DNA from: Nostoc sp. 'Peltigera membranacea cyanobiont' 210A
Lineage (GTDB): Bacteria > Cyanobacteriota > Cyanobacteriia > Cyanobacteriales > Nostocaceae
DNA: 64,000 nt
NCBI RefSeq assembly: GCF_002246015.1
Contig: NZ_NOLJ01000008.1
Span: forward strand, 134,553-198,552
Reading direction: 5' to 3'
Shown here: piece after piece, positions 52,364 through 61,697 of the stretch
How the letters are laid out: the number at the start of each line of letters is the position of its first letter
Numbering within the stretch: position 1 is the stretch's first letter
Notes under the pieces: model-generated
The model's database searches: none
What the model was told of the DNA's origin: nothing
Seen by the model: the letters and a program-made list of their open reading frames with translations, nothing else
Made by a program: the position numbers and the translations under genes

Positions 52364-53881
52364 TTAATTCCGCCTTGCGGTACTAGTCCCCATTGCTTTA
52401 TCCAAGGACACTGCTAATACGACGTTTTGGGTATTTACCATTGCTGTAATTGTTGGTTCAGTCCAACGCACTAACCAACCAGGTTGAATGCCGAAAATCA
52501 CAATCAGCACAGCTAAAATTGCAGCTGGGATGCGATCGCTCCAATACACACGTGGTAAGTTGGTAACTTGTGCAGATAAACGTCCAAAAAAGGCGCGGTT
52601 AACGAGAATTAAGAAGTAAACTGCTGTTAAACCAGTACCAAGCATACATAACAGGGTTTGCACTGGAAAAACTGGAAAACTTCCCCGATAAACTACAAAT
52701 TCAGAAATAAACCCTAGCATTCCCGGTATCCCAGCGCTGGCCATGACTCCGACAATCATCAAGCTACCGATTACTGGCATACCCCGTTCTGGGTTCAGTA
52801 ATCCTTGAATGATTGCTAAATCACGGCTTCCGGCTTTTTTATACACAACTCCTACGAGCAAAAACAGCATGGCGGAAATTAAGCCGTGGCTAATCATTTG
52901 CATCACAGCACCCAATACACTTAAAGGTGTGGCCGCCGCCGCCGCTAAAAGCACGTAACCCATGTGCCCAATGGAGCTGTATGCTACCATTTTTTTCATA
53001 TCGGTTTGGGCGATCGCGCAAGATGAACCATACAGAACACTCACTACTGCCCAAGTCGCCAACCAAGGAGCCAGATAATTCCAAGCTTCTGGTAACAAGT
53101 TCATGCCAAAGCGCAGTAAGCCGTAGGTTCCCAACTTCAACAGCACCCCAGCCAATAGCACAGAAATCGGTGTCGAAGCTTCAACGTGAGCATCTGGCAA
53201 CCAAGTATGGAAGGGAACCAAGGGAATTTTAATCCCAAAACCGATCAAAATTCCCGCTAGCAATAAAAGCTGTGTTGCTAGAGGTAAAGTCGTAGTGTTC
53301 AAGGTTGCTAGTGCAAAGTTAGAGGAACCACTCAGCCAAACCATGCCGAGGAAACTTGCTAAAATCAGGATTCCCGAAACGGCTGTATAAATGAGAAATT
53401 TGGTAGCAGCATAACCCCGTTTGGCGCCACCCCAAATGGCTATTAACAAATACAGCGGAATTAGTTCCAATTCGTAAAACAGGAAAAATAACAGTAAATC
53501 CTGTGCTAGAAAGGCTCCTGTCACCCCAGCGCTTAATAATAGTATCAAACAGTAATAAAATTTAGGGCGCTCTAGCGATTCATCGCTGCTGTAGATGGCT
53601 ATGGAAGTTAACAATCCATTTAAAACCAGCAACGGTAAAGATAAACCATCTATCCCAAGGTTATAGTTTAAGCCTAAAGCATCTACCCAAGGGATAGACT
53701 CGGCAAACTGTTGAGTGATTTCTCCTGGATGAAACTGAATTGCTAGTACGATTGTCCACAAGAAAGCGATAATGGCAAAAACCAAAGCCACCACACGGGC
53801 GAATTTCCCACTAATGCCAGAGGGGGAGAAACCAATTAAAGCTGCGCCGATTAACGGCACTAGAATTAAAACACTAAGCAT
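52364..53881 (-). CDS. ndhD4: NAD(P)H-quinone oxidoreductase subunit D4
   Basis: This 505-residue membrane subunit of the CO2-uptake NDH-1 (MrpD/NuoM-like antiporter fold) has about 14 helices. Landmarks are the lysine-bearing LLFFLFYELELIPLYLLIAI, GFGIKIPLVPFHTWLPDAHV, and ASTPISVLLAGVLLKLGTYG followed by VAYSSIGHMGYVLL. The start at 53881 (MLSVLILVPLIGAALIGF) is chosen over 53914, which adds repeat-derived residues. It is transcribed after ndhF4, with a 124-bp repeat-rich gap, and together with CupB forms the NDH-1MS' module. Confidence 0.93.
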   Translation of the reverse strand: MLSVLILVPLIGAALIGFSPSGISGKFARVVALVFAIIAFLWTIVLAIQFHPGEITQQFAESIPWVDALGLNYNLGIDGLSLPLLVLNGLLTSIAIYSSDESLERPKFYYCLILLLSAGVTGAFLAQDLLLFFLFYELELIPLYLLIAIWGGAKRGYAATKFLIYTAVSGILILASFLGMVWLSGSSNFALATLNTTTLPLATQLLLLAGILIGFGIKIPLVPFHTWLPDAHVEASTPISVLLAGVLLKLGTYGLLRFGMNLLPEAWNYLAPWLATWAVVSVLYGSSCAIAQTDMKKMVAYSSIGHMGYVLLAAAAATPLSVLGAVMQMISHGLISAMLFLLVGVVYKKAGSRDLAIIQGLLNPERGMPVIGSLMIVGVMASAGIPGMLGFISEFVVYRGSFPVFPVQTLLCMLGTGLTAVYFLILVNRAFFGRLSAQVTNLPRVYWSDRIPAAILAVLIVIFGIQPGWLVRWTEPTITAMVNTQNVVLAVSLDKAMGTSTARRN

Positions 53882-54005
53882 AGACTTTAGGTAAGGGGAG
53901 CAGGGGGGCAGCACTTCGGCTACGCTCAGTGACCAGGGGAGCAGGGAGAAAATAATAAATTTTTAACTCCTTAACTCAGCACTCAGCACTCAGCACTCAG
54001 CACTC

Positions 54006-55862
54006 TTAAAAAGGTAATTTATCTAGTAAACCCAATGACCAACTGATGAAAAAACCCAGGACGCTGACAACTGCTAGGATGGTCAACATATAGCCCTGAG
54101 ATTGCCCAGAAATGCTGTACTTTAAGGTTTGTCCGCCGAAAATGGTCGCAAACCCAACCAAGTTTACTAAACCGTCAACCAAGTAGCGATCGCTCCAAGC
54201 AGAAATTTTAGATAGCAGTGCTACTACACTTACCACGGTTACAAGATAAACTCGGTCAATATAAAAATCATAACCTAACAGGTCTTGCATAAATCTCCAC
54301 GCCAAGATTCTGGAGCGTGACCAAGCTTTGTGCAGATGAACTGTACACCCTACGCCTACCCCCACTACGGTAGAACCAAACAAGGCTAACACCACATACC
54401 AATTAATACTTTCCCAATCTGGTAGTAAGTACCATTGCTGTAGCATCAGAGGTAAAAGCAGAGTCAGCACTGTCAGAAACACCATTGGGAAGGCCATCTG
54501 CCAAGCAACTTCTGGGGTGCGACGGGTCTTTTGTTGCGGTTTACCCCAGAAGACTAATCTAAATACTCTCGTCAAATTCAATGCTGTCAAACCATTGACT
54601 AATATTAAAACCCCAATTACCCAAGGGCTAATATTCACGAAACCGTCAGCCCATGCTAACATTGCCCAGAAACTTCCCAAGGGGAGCAGTGTTACCATCC
54701 CGGCTGAACCGACTACAAAGGCCGTGGTGGTGGCTGGCATCCGTGACCACAAACCGCCCATTTCTGTTAAGTCTTGGCTTTGGGTAGTTAAGATAACTGA
54801 ACCAGAACTCATAAATAATAATGCTTTGGCGATCGCATGAGCTAACAGCAACATCAAGGCTACACCCCCTTGCTGTAACCCCACCGCCAAAAACACTAAC
54901 CCCATATATGCACTGGTGGAATGAGATAGCGATCGCTTAATGTCAATTTGAGCTATGGAGACTAATGTGGCTCCAATCGCTGTCACCGTACCCATGACTA
55001 CCAAAGCATTCAAGGCAACTGGCGACAGCGCTAATAATGGTTGAAATCTATACAGTAAATAAGCACCACCAGCTACTACCAGAGAGTTTCGCATTACTGA
55101 GGCGGGGTTGGGCCCTTCCATTGCCTCATCTAACCACAGGTGTAGTGGAAATTGGGCACATTTACCAGCAGGCCCAGCAATTAGTGCCAACCCTAGCAGC
55201 GTCGATGTCATTGGACTTAAATTAGCTGTTTGCGCCCACTCATATAAATCTGAAAAGTTCAAACTCCCGGCTAAGGTAGAAAGTGTCACTACAGCCATCA
55301 GCAGCAACAAGTCTCCTACCCGTTTAGTCCAAAACGCATCCCGCGCCGCCGTTACTACTAGTGGTTGAGCGTACCAGAAACCCACCAGCAAGTAAGTCGA
55401 AAGCGTCAGTAATTCCAAAAGAGCATAGCTGAGAAACAAAGAATCACTAATCGCTAGACCACTCAGCGCCGCTTCAAAGAATCCCAGCAGCGCAAAAAAA
55501 CGCGCTAACGACCAGTCCTTTTCCATGTAACCCAGAGCGTAAACTTGTGCCAGTAAGCTTAACCCTGTAATTAAAACTGTTGCCCCAATGCTGACTGGCG
55601 ATAGTTCTAAGGAAAAAGATAAGTCTAAATCTGCTGCTTTGAACCAATTGATTAGTAAGTTTTCTGGATCTCTATCCCAGATATTTTTAAATACAAACAG
55701 GCTATGGATAAAAGCTAAAACGGTCGTCAACAAGTTGATGTATGCCGCAGGTCTTGGCCCTGTTCGCTGAATTATTCCTATTCCCCACGGCAAGGTCAAA
55801 ATTGCGCCCAATAAGCTATACAAAGGCACAAACCAACTTGTTGAAAATAGAAATTGATCCAT
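54006..55862 (-). CDS. ndhF4: NAD(P)H-quinone oxidoreductase subunit F4
   Basis: This 618-residue NuoL/NdhF-like membrane subunit of the CO2-uptake NDH-1 has about 16 helices. Landmarks are SLFLSYALLELLTLSTYLLV, FPLHLWLDEAMEGPNPASVM and SLSHSTSAYMGLVFLAVGLQ. The segment LDEAMEGPNPASVM differs from respiratory NdhF (usually PDAMEGPTPISAL), as in other F4 proteins. A C-terminal lateral helix region follows. It is the first gene of the minus-strand operon and shares a 660-bp divergent promoter region with ccmK. Confidence 0.92.
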   Translation of the reverse strand: MDQFLFSTSWFVPLYSLLGAILTLPWGIGIIQRTGPRPAAYINLLTTVLAFIHSLFVFKNIWDRDPENLLINWFKAADLDLSFSLELSPVSIGATVLITGLSLLAQVYALGYMEKDWSLARFFALLGFFEAALSGLAISDSLFLSYALLELLTLSTYLLVGFWYAQPLVVTAARDAFWTKRVGDLLLLMAVVTLSTLAGSLNFSDLYEWAQTANLSPMTSTLLGLALIAGPAGKCAQFPLHLWLDEAMEGPNPASVMRNSLVVAGGAYLLYRFQPLLALSPVALNALVVMGTVTAIGATLVSIAQIDIKRSLSHSTSAYMGLVFLAVGLQQGGVALMLLLAHAIAKALLFMSSGSVILTTQSQDLTEMGGLWSRMPATTTAFVVGSAGMVTLLPLGSFWAMLAWADGFVNISPWVIGVLILVNGLTALNLTRVFRLVFWGKPQQKTRRTPEVAWQMAFPMVFLTVLTLLLPLMLQQWYLLPDWESINWYVVLALFGSTVVGVGVGCTVHLHKAWSRSRILAWRFMQDLLGYDFYIDRVYLVTVVSVVALLSKISAWSDRYLVDGLVNLVGFATIFGGQTLKYSISGQSQGYMLTILAVVSVLGFFISWSLGLLDKLPF

Positions 55863-56520
55863 TTAAATTTCCCTTGATGACTCAGCCTTGATTTTAAAAA
55901 AAATTCCAACCAATTATTTATTTAATAAAATTAATTTACCAAAATATCGATGTTTTTTTACTATTATTTTAACTAAACTTCTAGAAGTACTTTTACTTAA
56001 CGCTACCCTATTAAATATAAGTAAAATATAACTTTACATAAGCAAAAGCATTTACTTGCCTTAATATCACTGACCTTTTTACATTTATATTTCTACTTTA
56101 ACCAAAGTAATTTATACGATATATTTGAAAAAGTTATATATGTTTCACCTAGTCATTGTACACTTAGAAATATTTGAGAAAAGATAGATACAGCAAAACA
56201 TACAGCCGCTGCTTACCTCTCATCAGATAGGATTAGCCTTGGTTATGAATGTCGTTTTGTAAATGTGATAAAGAAATTATAAAGCATAAGTGCCAGCTCA
56301 AGGAATCTGTAAACTTTAATTGCTCAGATGCCTAGATAACTTTTTGTTAAGTTTTTTAAAACTTTCTTATCATAAACTATTATAGTAATTTATATTGCCA
56401 GGAACGCCAAGCTTTCCTATGCTTAATTTGGAAGTGTTTTCTTAGCTATAAGATCAGGCTCTCCCCGTCAAAAAATTCAAACGACAGTACAGATTGCATT
56501 AATTTTGTAGGAGTTCTGCG
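55863..56520. promoter_or_regulatory. Divergent promoter region ndhF4 / ccmK
   Basis: 658 bp without genes between the divergent CO2-uptake and carboxysome operons. It is AT-rich. Several TTA-N7/8-TAA-like words occur at 55990-56050 (for instance TTAACGCTACCCTATTAA), compatible with LysR-type (CmpR/NdhR) operators, but such words are common in AT-rich DNA. The ccmK ribosome site AGGAG is at 56509-56513. Confidence 0.45.
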
Positions 56521-56829
56521 ATGCCAATTGCAGTTGGAATGATTGAAACGAAGGGCTTTCCAGCAGTGGTGGAAGCTGCTGATGCGATGGTGAAAGCCGC
56601 CCGTGTCACCTTAGTAGGGTATGAAAAAATTGGTAGCGCTCGCGTCACCGTGATAGTTCGGGGAGATGTATCGGAAGTGCAAGCTTCTGTAGCAGCTGGG
56701 GTTGAAGCGGCAAAAAGAGTCTTTGGTGGTGAAGTGTTATCCACTCACATCATTGCTCGTCCTCACGAAAACCTGGAATACGTCTTGCCGATACGTTACA
56801 CAGAAGCGGTGGAACAATTCCGTACTTAA
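56521..56829 (+). CDS. ccmK: Carboxysome shell hexamer protein CcmK (102 aa)
   Basis: This 102-residue single BMC-domain protein forms hexamers that tile the facets of the beta-carboxysome shell. PIAVGMIETKGFPAVVEAAD opens it; ARVTLVGYEKIGSARVTVIV contains the K-I-G-S pore loop, here followed by Ala instead of Gly; HIIARPHENLEYVLPIRYTE closes it. The length matches CcmK2-type proteins. It begins the ccm operon, with AGGAG 7 bases upstream. Confidence 0.97.
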   Translation: MPIAVGMIETKGFPAVVEAADAMVKAARVTLVGYEKIGSARVTVIVRGDVSEVQASVAAGVEAAKRVFGGEVLSTHIIARPHENLEYVLPIRYTEAVEQFRT

Positions 56830-56921
56830 AAGCTGTTTAAACAAAGTAATTAAAGCTCTTTGTCTGAAAAGAGCATCACTTTTGTCCAAGGCTAAAAACT
56901 TTGAAATAGGGATTAAAACTA

Positions 56922-57266
56922 ATGTCAATTGCAGTGGGAATGGTTGAAACGCTAGGCTTTCCAGCAGTAGTGGAAGCTGCTGACGCAATGGTGAAAGCGG
57001 CTCGCGTCACTTTAGTAGGTTATGAAAAAATCGGTAGTGGTCGGGTAACGGTAATTGTTCGGGGTGACGTTTCGGAAGTGCAAGCTTCTGTGGCCGCAGG
57101 AGTTGAATCTGTAAAGCGGGTCAATGGTGGACAAGTGCTGTCTACTCATATCATTGCTCGTCCTCACGAAAACTTGGAATACGTCCTCCCAATTCGTTAT
57201 ACCGAAGACGTAGAGCAGTTCCGGGAAAATGTGAATGCAATTCGTCCTTTTGGTAGAAGACCGTAA
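56922..57266 (+). CDS. ccmK: Carboxysome shell hexamer protein CcmK (114 aa)
   Basis: This second BMC-domain shell protein has 114 residues and is about 90 percent identical to its neighbour. It carries the standard K-I-G-S-G pore loop and an extended C-terminal tail ENVNAIRPFGRRP that the first copy lacks, like CcmK1-type proteins. A 92-bp gap follows the first copy, and the CcmL gene begins 6 bp after its stop. Both probably form mixed facets. Confidence 0.96.
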   Translation: MSIAVGMVETLGFPAVVEAADAMVKAARVTLVGYEKIGSGRVTVIVRGDVSEVQASVAAGVESVKRVNGGQVLSTHIIARPHENLEYVLPIRYTEDVEQFRENVNAIRPFGRRP

Positions 57267-57272
57267 TTTGTA

Positions 57273-57575
57273 ATGCAAATTGCCAAAGTTCGCGGCACAG
57301 TAGTTAGCACCCAAAAAGATCCAACTCTTAGAGGTGTGAAACTACTATTGTTACAATTAGTAGATGAAAACGGCAATATCCTACCAGAGTATGAAGTAGC
57401 AGCAGATATTGTGGGAGCAGGAGTAGATGAGTGGGTACTCATCACTCGTGGTAGTGCCGCTCGTCAAGTTGTTGGCAATGAACAGCGTCCATTGGATGCA
57501 GCAGTTGTGGCGATCATAGATACTATTTACGTTGAAGATCGCCTCATTTACAGCAAAAAAGATCAATATCGATAG
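57273..57575 (+). CDS. ccmL: Carboxysome vertex protein CcmL
   Basis: This 100-residue BMC-P pentamer closes the twelve vertices of the icosahedral shell. MQIAKVRGTVVSTQKDPTLR, VKLLLLQLVDENGNI, EYEVAADIVGAGVDEWVLIT and RGSAARQVVGNEQRPLDAAV are the family core. It lies 6 bp behind ccmK; the following spacer holds TCATTAG direct repeats (57573-57596) before the ccmM ribosome site. Confidence 0.96.
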   Translation: MQIAKVRGTVVSTQKDPTLRGVKLLLLQLVDENGNILPEYEVAADIVGAGVDEWVLITRGSAARQVVGNEQRPLDAAVVAIIDTIYVEDRLIYSKKDQYR

Positions 57576-57649
57576 TCATTAGTCATTAGTCATTAGCTCT
57601 CGACAAAGGACAGATGACTAATGACAGACAATACAGGAGGAATCTCGCG

Positions 57650-59656
57650 ATGGCAGTCCGCAGCACGGCGGCACCCCCAACCCCGTGGTCAAGGAATTTA
57701 GCTGAACCCGAAATCCATGAAACTGCCTTTGTACATTCATTCTCCAATTTGATTGGGGATGTACGACTAGGTGCAAATGTAATCGTTGCTCCGGGGACTA
57801 CGATTAGAGCGGATGAAGGCACACCTTTTTATCTGGGTGAAAACACCAATATTCAAGATGGTGTTGTCATTCATGGGTTAGCGGAAGGTCGAGTAATTGG
57901 CGATGACCAAAATAAATACTCAGTATGGGTTGGTAAAAACGCTTGCATTACCCACATGGCTCTAATTCACGGGCCAGCTTATGTAGGTGATAATTCCTTC
58001 ATTGGCTTTCGCTCTACGGTGTTTAATGCCAGGGTGGGTGCAGGTTGCATCGTGATGATGCACGCTTTAATTCAAGACGTAGAGATCCCCCCAGGTAAGT
58101 ATGTACCTTCGGGAGCGATAATTACCAGCCAGCAGCAAGCCGATCGCTTGCCAGATGTGCAAGATCAGGATAAAGAATTTGCTCATCATGTGGTTGGGAT
58201 TAATCAAGCATTACGAGCTGGTTATCTCTGTGCTGCGGATAGCAAATGTATAGCACCCATCCGGGATGAGAACGCTAAATCTTATACAGGTAATGGTATT
58301 ACTGTTTTAGAGTTGGAAAGGAGTAGTGAAGTGTCGAGCAATAGCTTGGGTGCAGAAACAATAGATCAGTTGCGGTATCTATTGGGGCAAGGGTATAAAA
58401 TTGGTACGGAACACGTAGATCAAAGACGTTTCCGCACGGGTTCTTGGACTAGTTGTCAACCAATCGAACCAAGATCGCTCGGTGAAGCGATCGCAGCATT
58501 AGAAAGCTGTGTAAATGAGCATAGCGGCGAGTATGTCCGACTGTTTGGCATTGACAAAGATAGACGGCGTGTGCTAGAAGCCATCATCCAACGTCCCGAT
58601 GATGATGCAAAACCAGCAACCAGCTTTAAAGCGCCGACTGGTCGTAGCAATAGCAGTTACAGCAGTAGTAATGGTAATAGTAACGGTAACGGTTCTAGCA
58701 GTGGCAAAGTCAGTGGCGAAACACTAGAGCAAATCCGCCAACTCTTGGCAGGTGGTTACAAAATTGGCATGGAACACGTAGATGAGCGTCGTTTCCGCAC
58801 TGGTTCCTGGACTAGTTGCACGCCAATTGATGCAACTTCCACAAATCAAGTCATCTCCGCTTTGGAAGAATGTATAGCAAGCCATCAAGGCGAGTATGTA
58901 CGTTTAATCGGTATTGACACCAAAGCCAAACGGCGCGTACTAGAGACCATTATCCAACGTCCAAATGGTCAAGTAGCTTCCTCTGGTGGTCAGAAATCAT
59001 TTACTACTAGTGCAGCACCCTCTGGTACGGGAACAGCTAGCAGTAACCGTTTGAGTTCTGAAGTAGTAGACCAACTCCGGCACTTATTGGCTGGTGGCTC
59101 AAAAATTAGCCTTGAACACGTAGATGAGCGCCGCTTCCGTACAGGTTCCTGGACTAGTACCGGTCAAATTCAAGCCTCCTCAGAAAGAGAAGCGATCGCA
59201 GCCATAGAAGCACACCTCGGCGAATACGAAGGGGAATATGTACGCTTAATTGGTATTGACCCGAAAGCCAAACGGCGGGTACTAGAAACCATTATCCAAC
59301 GTCCAAATGGTCAAGTAGCCTCCTCTGGTGGTCAGAAATCATTTACTACTAGTAGTGCGCCCTCTGCAACAGCCACAGCCACAGCTACTGCTACCCGCTT
59401 GAGTAGTGAAGTAGTAGACCAACTCCGGCATTTATTGGCTAGCGGCTCAAAAATTAGCATTGAACACGTAGATCAACGGCGGTTCCGTACAGGTTCCTGG
59501 ACTAGTACCGGTCAAATTCAAGCCTCCTCAGAAAGAGAAGCGATCGCCGCCATAGAAAGACAACTTGGCGAATACCAAGGTGAATATGTGCGCTTAATTG
59601 GTGTTGACCCTAAAGCCAAGCGTCGCGTATTAGAAACGATTATTCAAAGACCATAG
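57650..59656 (+). CDS. ccmM: Carboxysome organiser CcmM (gamma-CA domain + four Rubisco-small-subunit-like repeats)
   Basis: This 668-residue protein condenses Rubisco and links it to the shell. Residues 1-210 form a left-handed beta-helix gamma-carbonic anhydrase with zinc-type His in GVVIHG and ITHMALIHG. The C194/C200 pair (LCAADSKCIAP) is the disulfide known to activate such domains. Four SSUL modules follow (EHVDQRRFRTGSWTS-type core), joined by Ser/Asn/Thr-rich linkers. SSUL1 and SSUL2 each hold a Cys pair; SSUL3 and SSUL4 have none. The start at 57650 follows AGGAGG. An internal start with its own ribosome site at 58331 should give the short form. Confidence 0.97.
   Translation: MAVRSTAAPPTPWSRNLAEPEIHETAFVHSFSNLIGDVRLGANVIVAPGTTIRADEGTPFYLGENTNIQDGVVIHGLAEGRVIGDDQNKYSVWVGKNACITHMALIHGPAYVGDNSFIGFRSTVFNARVGAGCIVMMHALIQDVEIPPGKYVPSGAIITSQQQADRLPDVQDQDKEFAHHVVGINQALRAGYLCAADSKCIAPIRDENAKSYTGNGITVLELERSSEVSSNSLGAETIDQLRYLLGQGYKIGTEHVDQRRFRTGSWTSCQPIEPRSLGEAIAALESCVNEHSGEYVRLFGIDKDRRRVLEAIIQRPDDDAKPATSFKAPTGRSNSSYSSSNGNSNGNGSSSGKVSGETLEQIRQLLAGGYKIGMEHVDERRFRTGSWTSCTPIDATSTNQVISALEECIASHQGEYVRLIGIDTKAKRRVLETIIQRPNGQVASSGGQKSFTTSAAPSGTGTASSNRLSSEVVDQLRHLLAGGSKISLEHVDERRFRTGSWTSTGQIQASSEREAIAAIEAHLGEYEGEYVRLIGIDPKAKRRVLETIIQRPNGQVASSGGQKSFTTSSAPSATATATATATRLSSEVVDQLRHLLASGSKISIEHVDQRRFRTGSWTSTGQIQASSEREAIAAIERQLGEYQGEYVRLIGVDPKAKRRVLETIIQRP
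58317..58333 (+). promoter_or_regulatory. Internal ribosome-binding site and GTG start of short CcmM
   Basis: AAAGGAG at 58317-58323 lies 7 bases ahead of an in-frame GTG at codon 228, just before the first SSUL. Initiation here would make a 441-residue protein of four SSULs without the carbonic anhydrase domain, analogous to the known short CcmM form. Confidence 0.7.
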
Positions 59657-59838
59657 TAGTGCTGAGTTAAAAGTGCTGTTAGCGGATAGCTAGGGTTTAG
59701 CCCGTGCTGAGTTAACACTTTAAAGACACCAGTCACACCAACTGTAAACTCAGATTTTAGAAGATACTAATTACTCAGCACTCACCACTCAGCACTCACC
59801 ACTCAGAACTACATCCGGCTTCCGAGGTTAAAATTTCC
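59657..59838. repeat. Direct-repeat spacer between ccmM and ccmN
   Basis: Contains ACTCAGCACTCACCACTCAG units (59772-59804). No gene. Confidence 0.6.
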
Positions 59839-60612
59839 ATGTCTGTGCCGCTACTGCGCCTCAGCAATAACTTTGATACTTACATTAGTGGTGAGGTGAC
59901 TATTCATCCAAGCGCGGTACTTGCACCTGGGGTGATCCTCCAAGCGGCTGTAAATAGCAAGATCGTCATTGGGCCAGGGGTCTGTATTGGCATGGGAGCA
60001 ATTCTCCAAGTCCATGAAGGCACTCTAGAAGTAGAAGCAGGTGCAAACCTGGGAGCCGGTTTTTTGATGATTGGCAAAGGCAAAATTGGCGCAAATGCTT
60101 GTATTGGTTCGGCTACTACAGTTTTTAACTATTCGGTTGAACCTGAACAAGTAGTACCGCCTGGTTCAATTTTAGGAGACACTAGTCGGCAGATTGAGCC
60201 AACAAAACAGCTAGAAGCATCTACAAATAACCCAACTTCTACTACAAATACACCACCGAAGGAAGAGCAAAATAGCTCAGGTGGAGTTAAGGAAAAGGTA
60301 GTTTCCTCAACTAACCTCTCAGCTTCGGCTTTTGTAGATTTCAAACAAAACAAGTCGATTTCTTATTTTAAATCTCCCACCACTCCCGAAAGTCAGTCTC
60401 CTCTCGTGGAGGAACCGACCAATGATGCTAACTCCACTTTGGAGTCAGCCACCGAACCGTCTACAGAACATAACTTAGACCCCAGTCAGTCCGCCACAGA
60501 ACCCCCTAACGGTTTTGGGACTCAAATTTATGGACAAGGGAGCATAAGCAGACTGTTGACTACACTGTTTCCTCACAGACAATCCTTGAACGACCCAAAC
60601 CCTGACGATTAG
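59839..60612 (+). CDS. ccmN: Carboxysome assembly protein CcmN
   Basis: This 257-residue protein bridges the CcmM-Rubisco core and the CcmK shell. Residues 18-115 form a left-handed hexapeptide beta-helix (YISGEVTIHPSAVLAPGVIL, ANLGAGFLMIGKGKIGANAC). A long Ser/Thr/Glu-rich linker follows, then the C-terminal encapsulation helix GQGSISRLLTTLFPHRQSL, which binds CcmK. Family length and order match. Confidence 0.94.
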   Translation: MSVPLLRLSNNFDTYISGEVTIHPSAVLAPGVILQAAVNSKIVIGPGVCIGMGAILQVHEGTLEVEAGANLGAGFLMIGKGKIGANACIGSATTVFNYSVEPEQVVPPGSILGDTSRQIEPTKQLEASTNNPTSTTNTPPKEEQNSSGGVKEKVVSSTNLSASAFVDFKQNKSISYFKSPTTPESQSPLVEEPTNDANSTLESATEPSTEHNLDPSQSATEPPNGFGTQIYGQGSISRLLTTLFPHRQSLNDPNPDD

Positions 60613-60669
60613 TCAGAGTAAGTGTTAATTGTAAGGTGTCGCCTTTTTCCGTATTTTGGAGAATTCATC

Positions 60670-61458
60670 ATGGAAACATATAATCAACGGTCTATTCGCA
60701 CCATCCAGGGAGCGAGTAGTCAAGAAACCTTTCAAGATACTGCTTTGGGTTTAGTTTCTACCCGTAGCTTTCCGGCGATCGTTGGGACGGCGGATATGAT
60801 GCTGAAATCGGCAGGAGTTCACTTGGTTGGGTATGAAAAAACTGGTAGTGGTCATTGTACTGCGATCGTCCGGGGTGGAATTGCTGATGTGCGTCTGGCG
60901 GTAGAATCAGGTGTGCAAACGGCTGAACAGTTTGGTCAGTTGGTTTCTAGCTTAGTGATTCCCCGACCTTATCCCAACCTAGATATAGTGCTTCCCATCA
61001 CAACCCGTTTCACTAAATTGATGGAAGAGGGCAATTACAGCCGTCTGAGTAATCAAGCAATTGGTTTGGTAGAAACGCGAGGATTTCCCGCGATGGTCGG
61101 AGCGTGTGATGCGATGCTCAAAGCTGCTGATGTTCATTTAGCAGCTTATGAAAAAATTGGTGCGGGTTTGTGTACAGCTATTATTCGGGGTTCCGTAGCA
61201 AATGTGGCGGTAGCAGTGGAAGCGGGAATGTTTGAAGCAGAACGCATTGGGGAATTGAATGCAGTGATGGTAATTCCTCGGCCGCTGGACGAAATGGAGT
61301 TAACTTTGCCATTAGCAAGCTGCTGGATAGAAGAACGCGAACCGTTAAACTTGCCAGTGAATATTAAAGAACAAGTTGCGGAAATCGAGGTACTAAGATT
61401 ACCAGACTTAACCAAGCTACCTACAAAAGTTCAAGAAGAATTATGGAATGATGAATGA
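60670..61458 (+). CDS. ccmO: Double-BMC shell protein CcmO
   Basis: This 262-residue protein has two BMC domains, ALGLVSTRSFPAIVGTADMM and AIGLVETRGFPAMVGACDAM, each with a pore segment (EKTGSGHCTAIV; EKIGAGLCTAII). CcmO trimers are thought to lie at shell edges. It follows ccmN after a 57-bp spacer; the ATG at 60670 starts the family's N-terminal tail. Its last codons overlap the hairpin at 61451-61490. Confidence 0.92.
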   Translation: METYNQRSIRTIQGASSQETFQDTALGLVSTRSFPAIVGTADMMLKSAGVHLVGYEKTGSGHCTAIVRGGIADVRLAVESGVQTAEQFGQLVSSLVIPRPYPNLDIVLPITTRFTKLMEEGNYSRLSNQAIGLVETRGFPAMVGACDAMLKAADVHLAAYEKIGAGLCTAIIRGSVANVAVAVEAGMFEAERIGELNAVMVIPRPLDEMELTLPLASCWIEEREPLNLPVNIKEQVAEIEVLRLPDLTKLPTKVQEELWNDE

Positions 61459-61490
61459 TGATAGATGAATTTTGTCAAATCATCATTCAT
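61451..61490 (+). terminator. Hairpin overlapping the ccmO stop codon
   Basis: ATGAATGATGAT (61451-61462) and ATCATCATTCAT (61479-61490) form a perfect 12-bp stem that includes the TGA at 61456-61458. No T-tract follows, so it may be an RNA-stability element rather than a true terminator. Confidence 0.5.
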
Positions 61491-61697
61491 CGTTTAGATG
61501 GAAGGCATCTTACGCTTAAGCTATTCTGAATAATAGCTTTTTCAATCTATAAATAAAATACCTTTATTTTAATAACACTGATAGAGTTTTATCTATGATA
61601 AAACTCGTAACTTTCTGTGAGCATCACTATATCATTTGCCAGTGTTCAGCAATACTAGTTTTATATCTATTAATCGCTATATATAGGAGAATCACCC

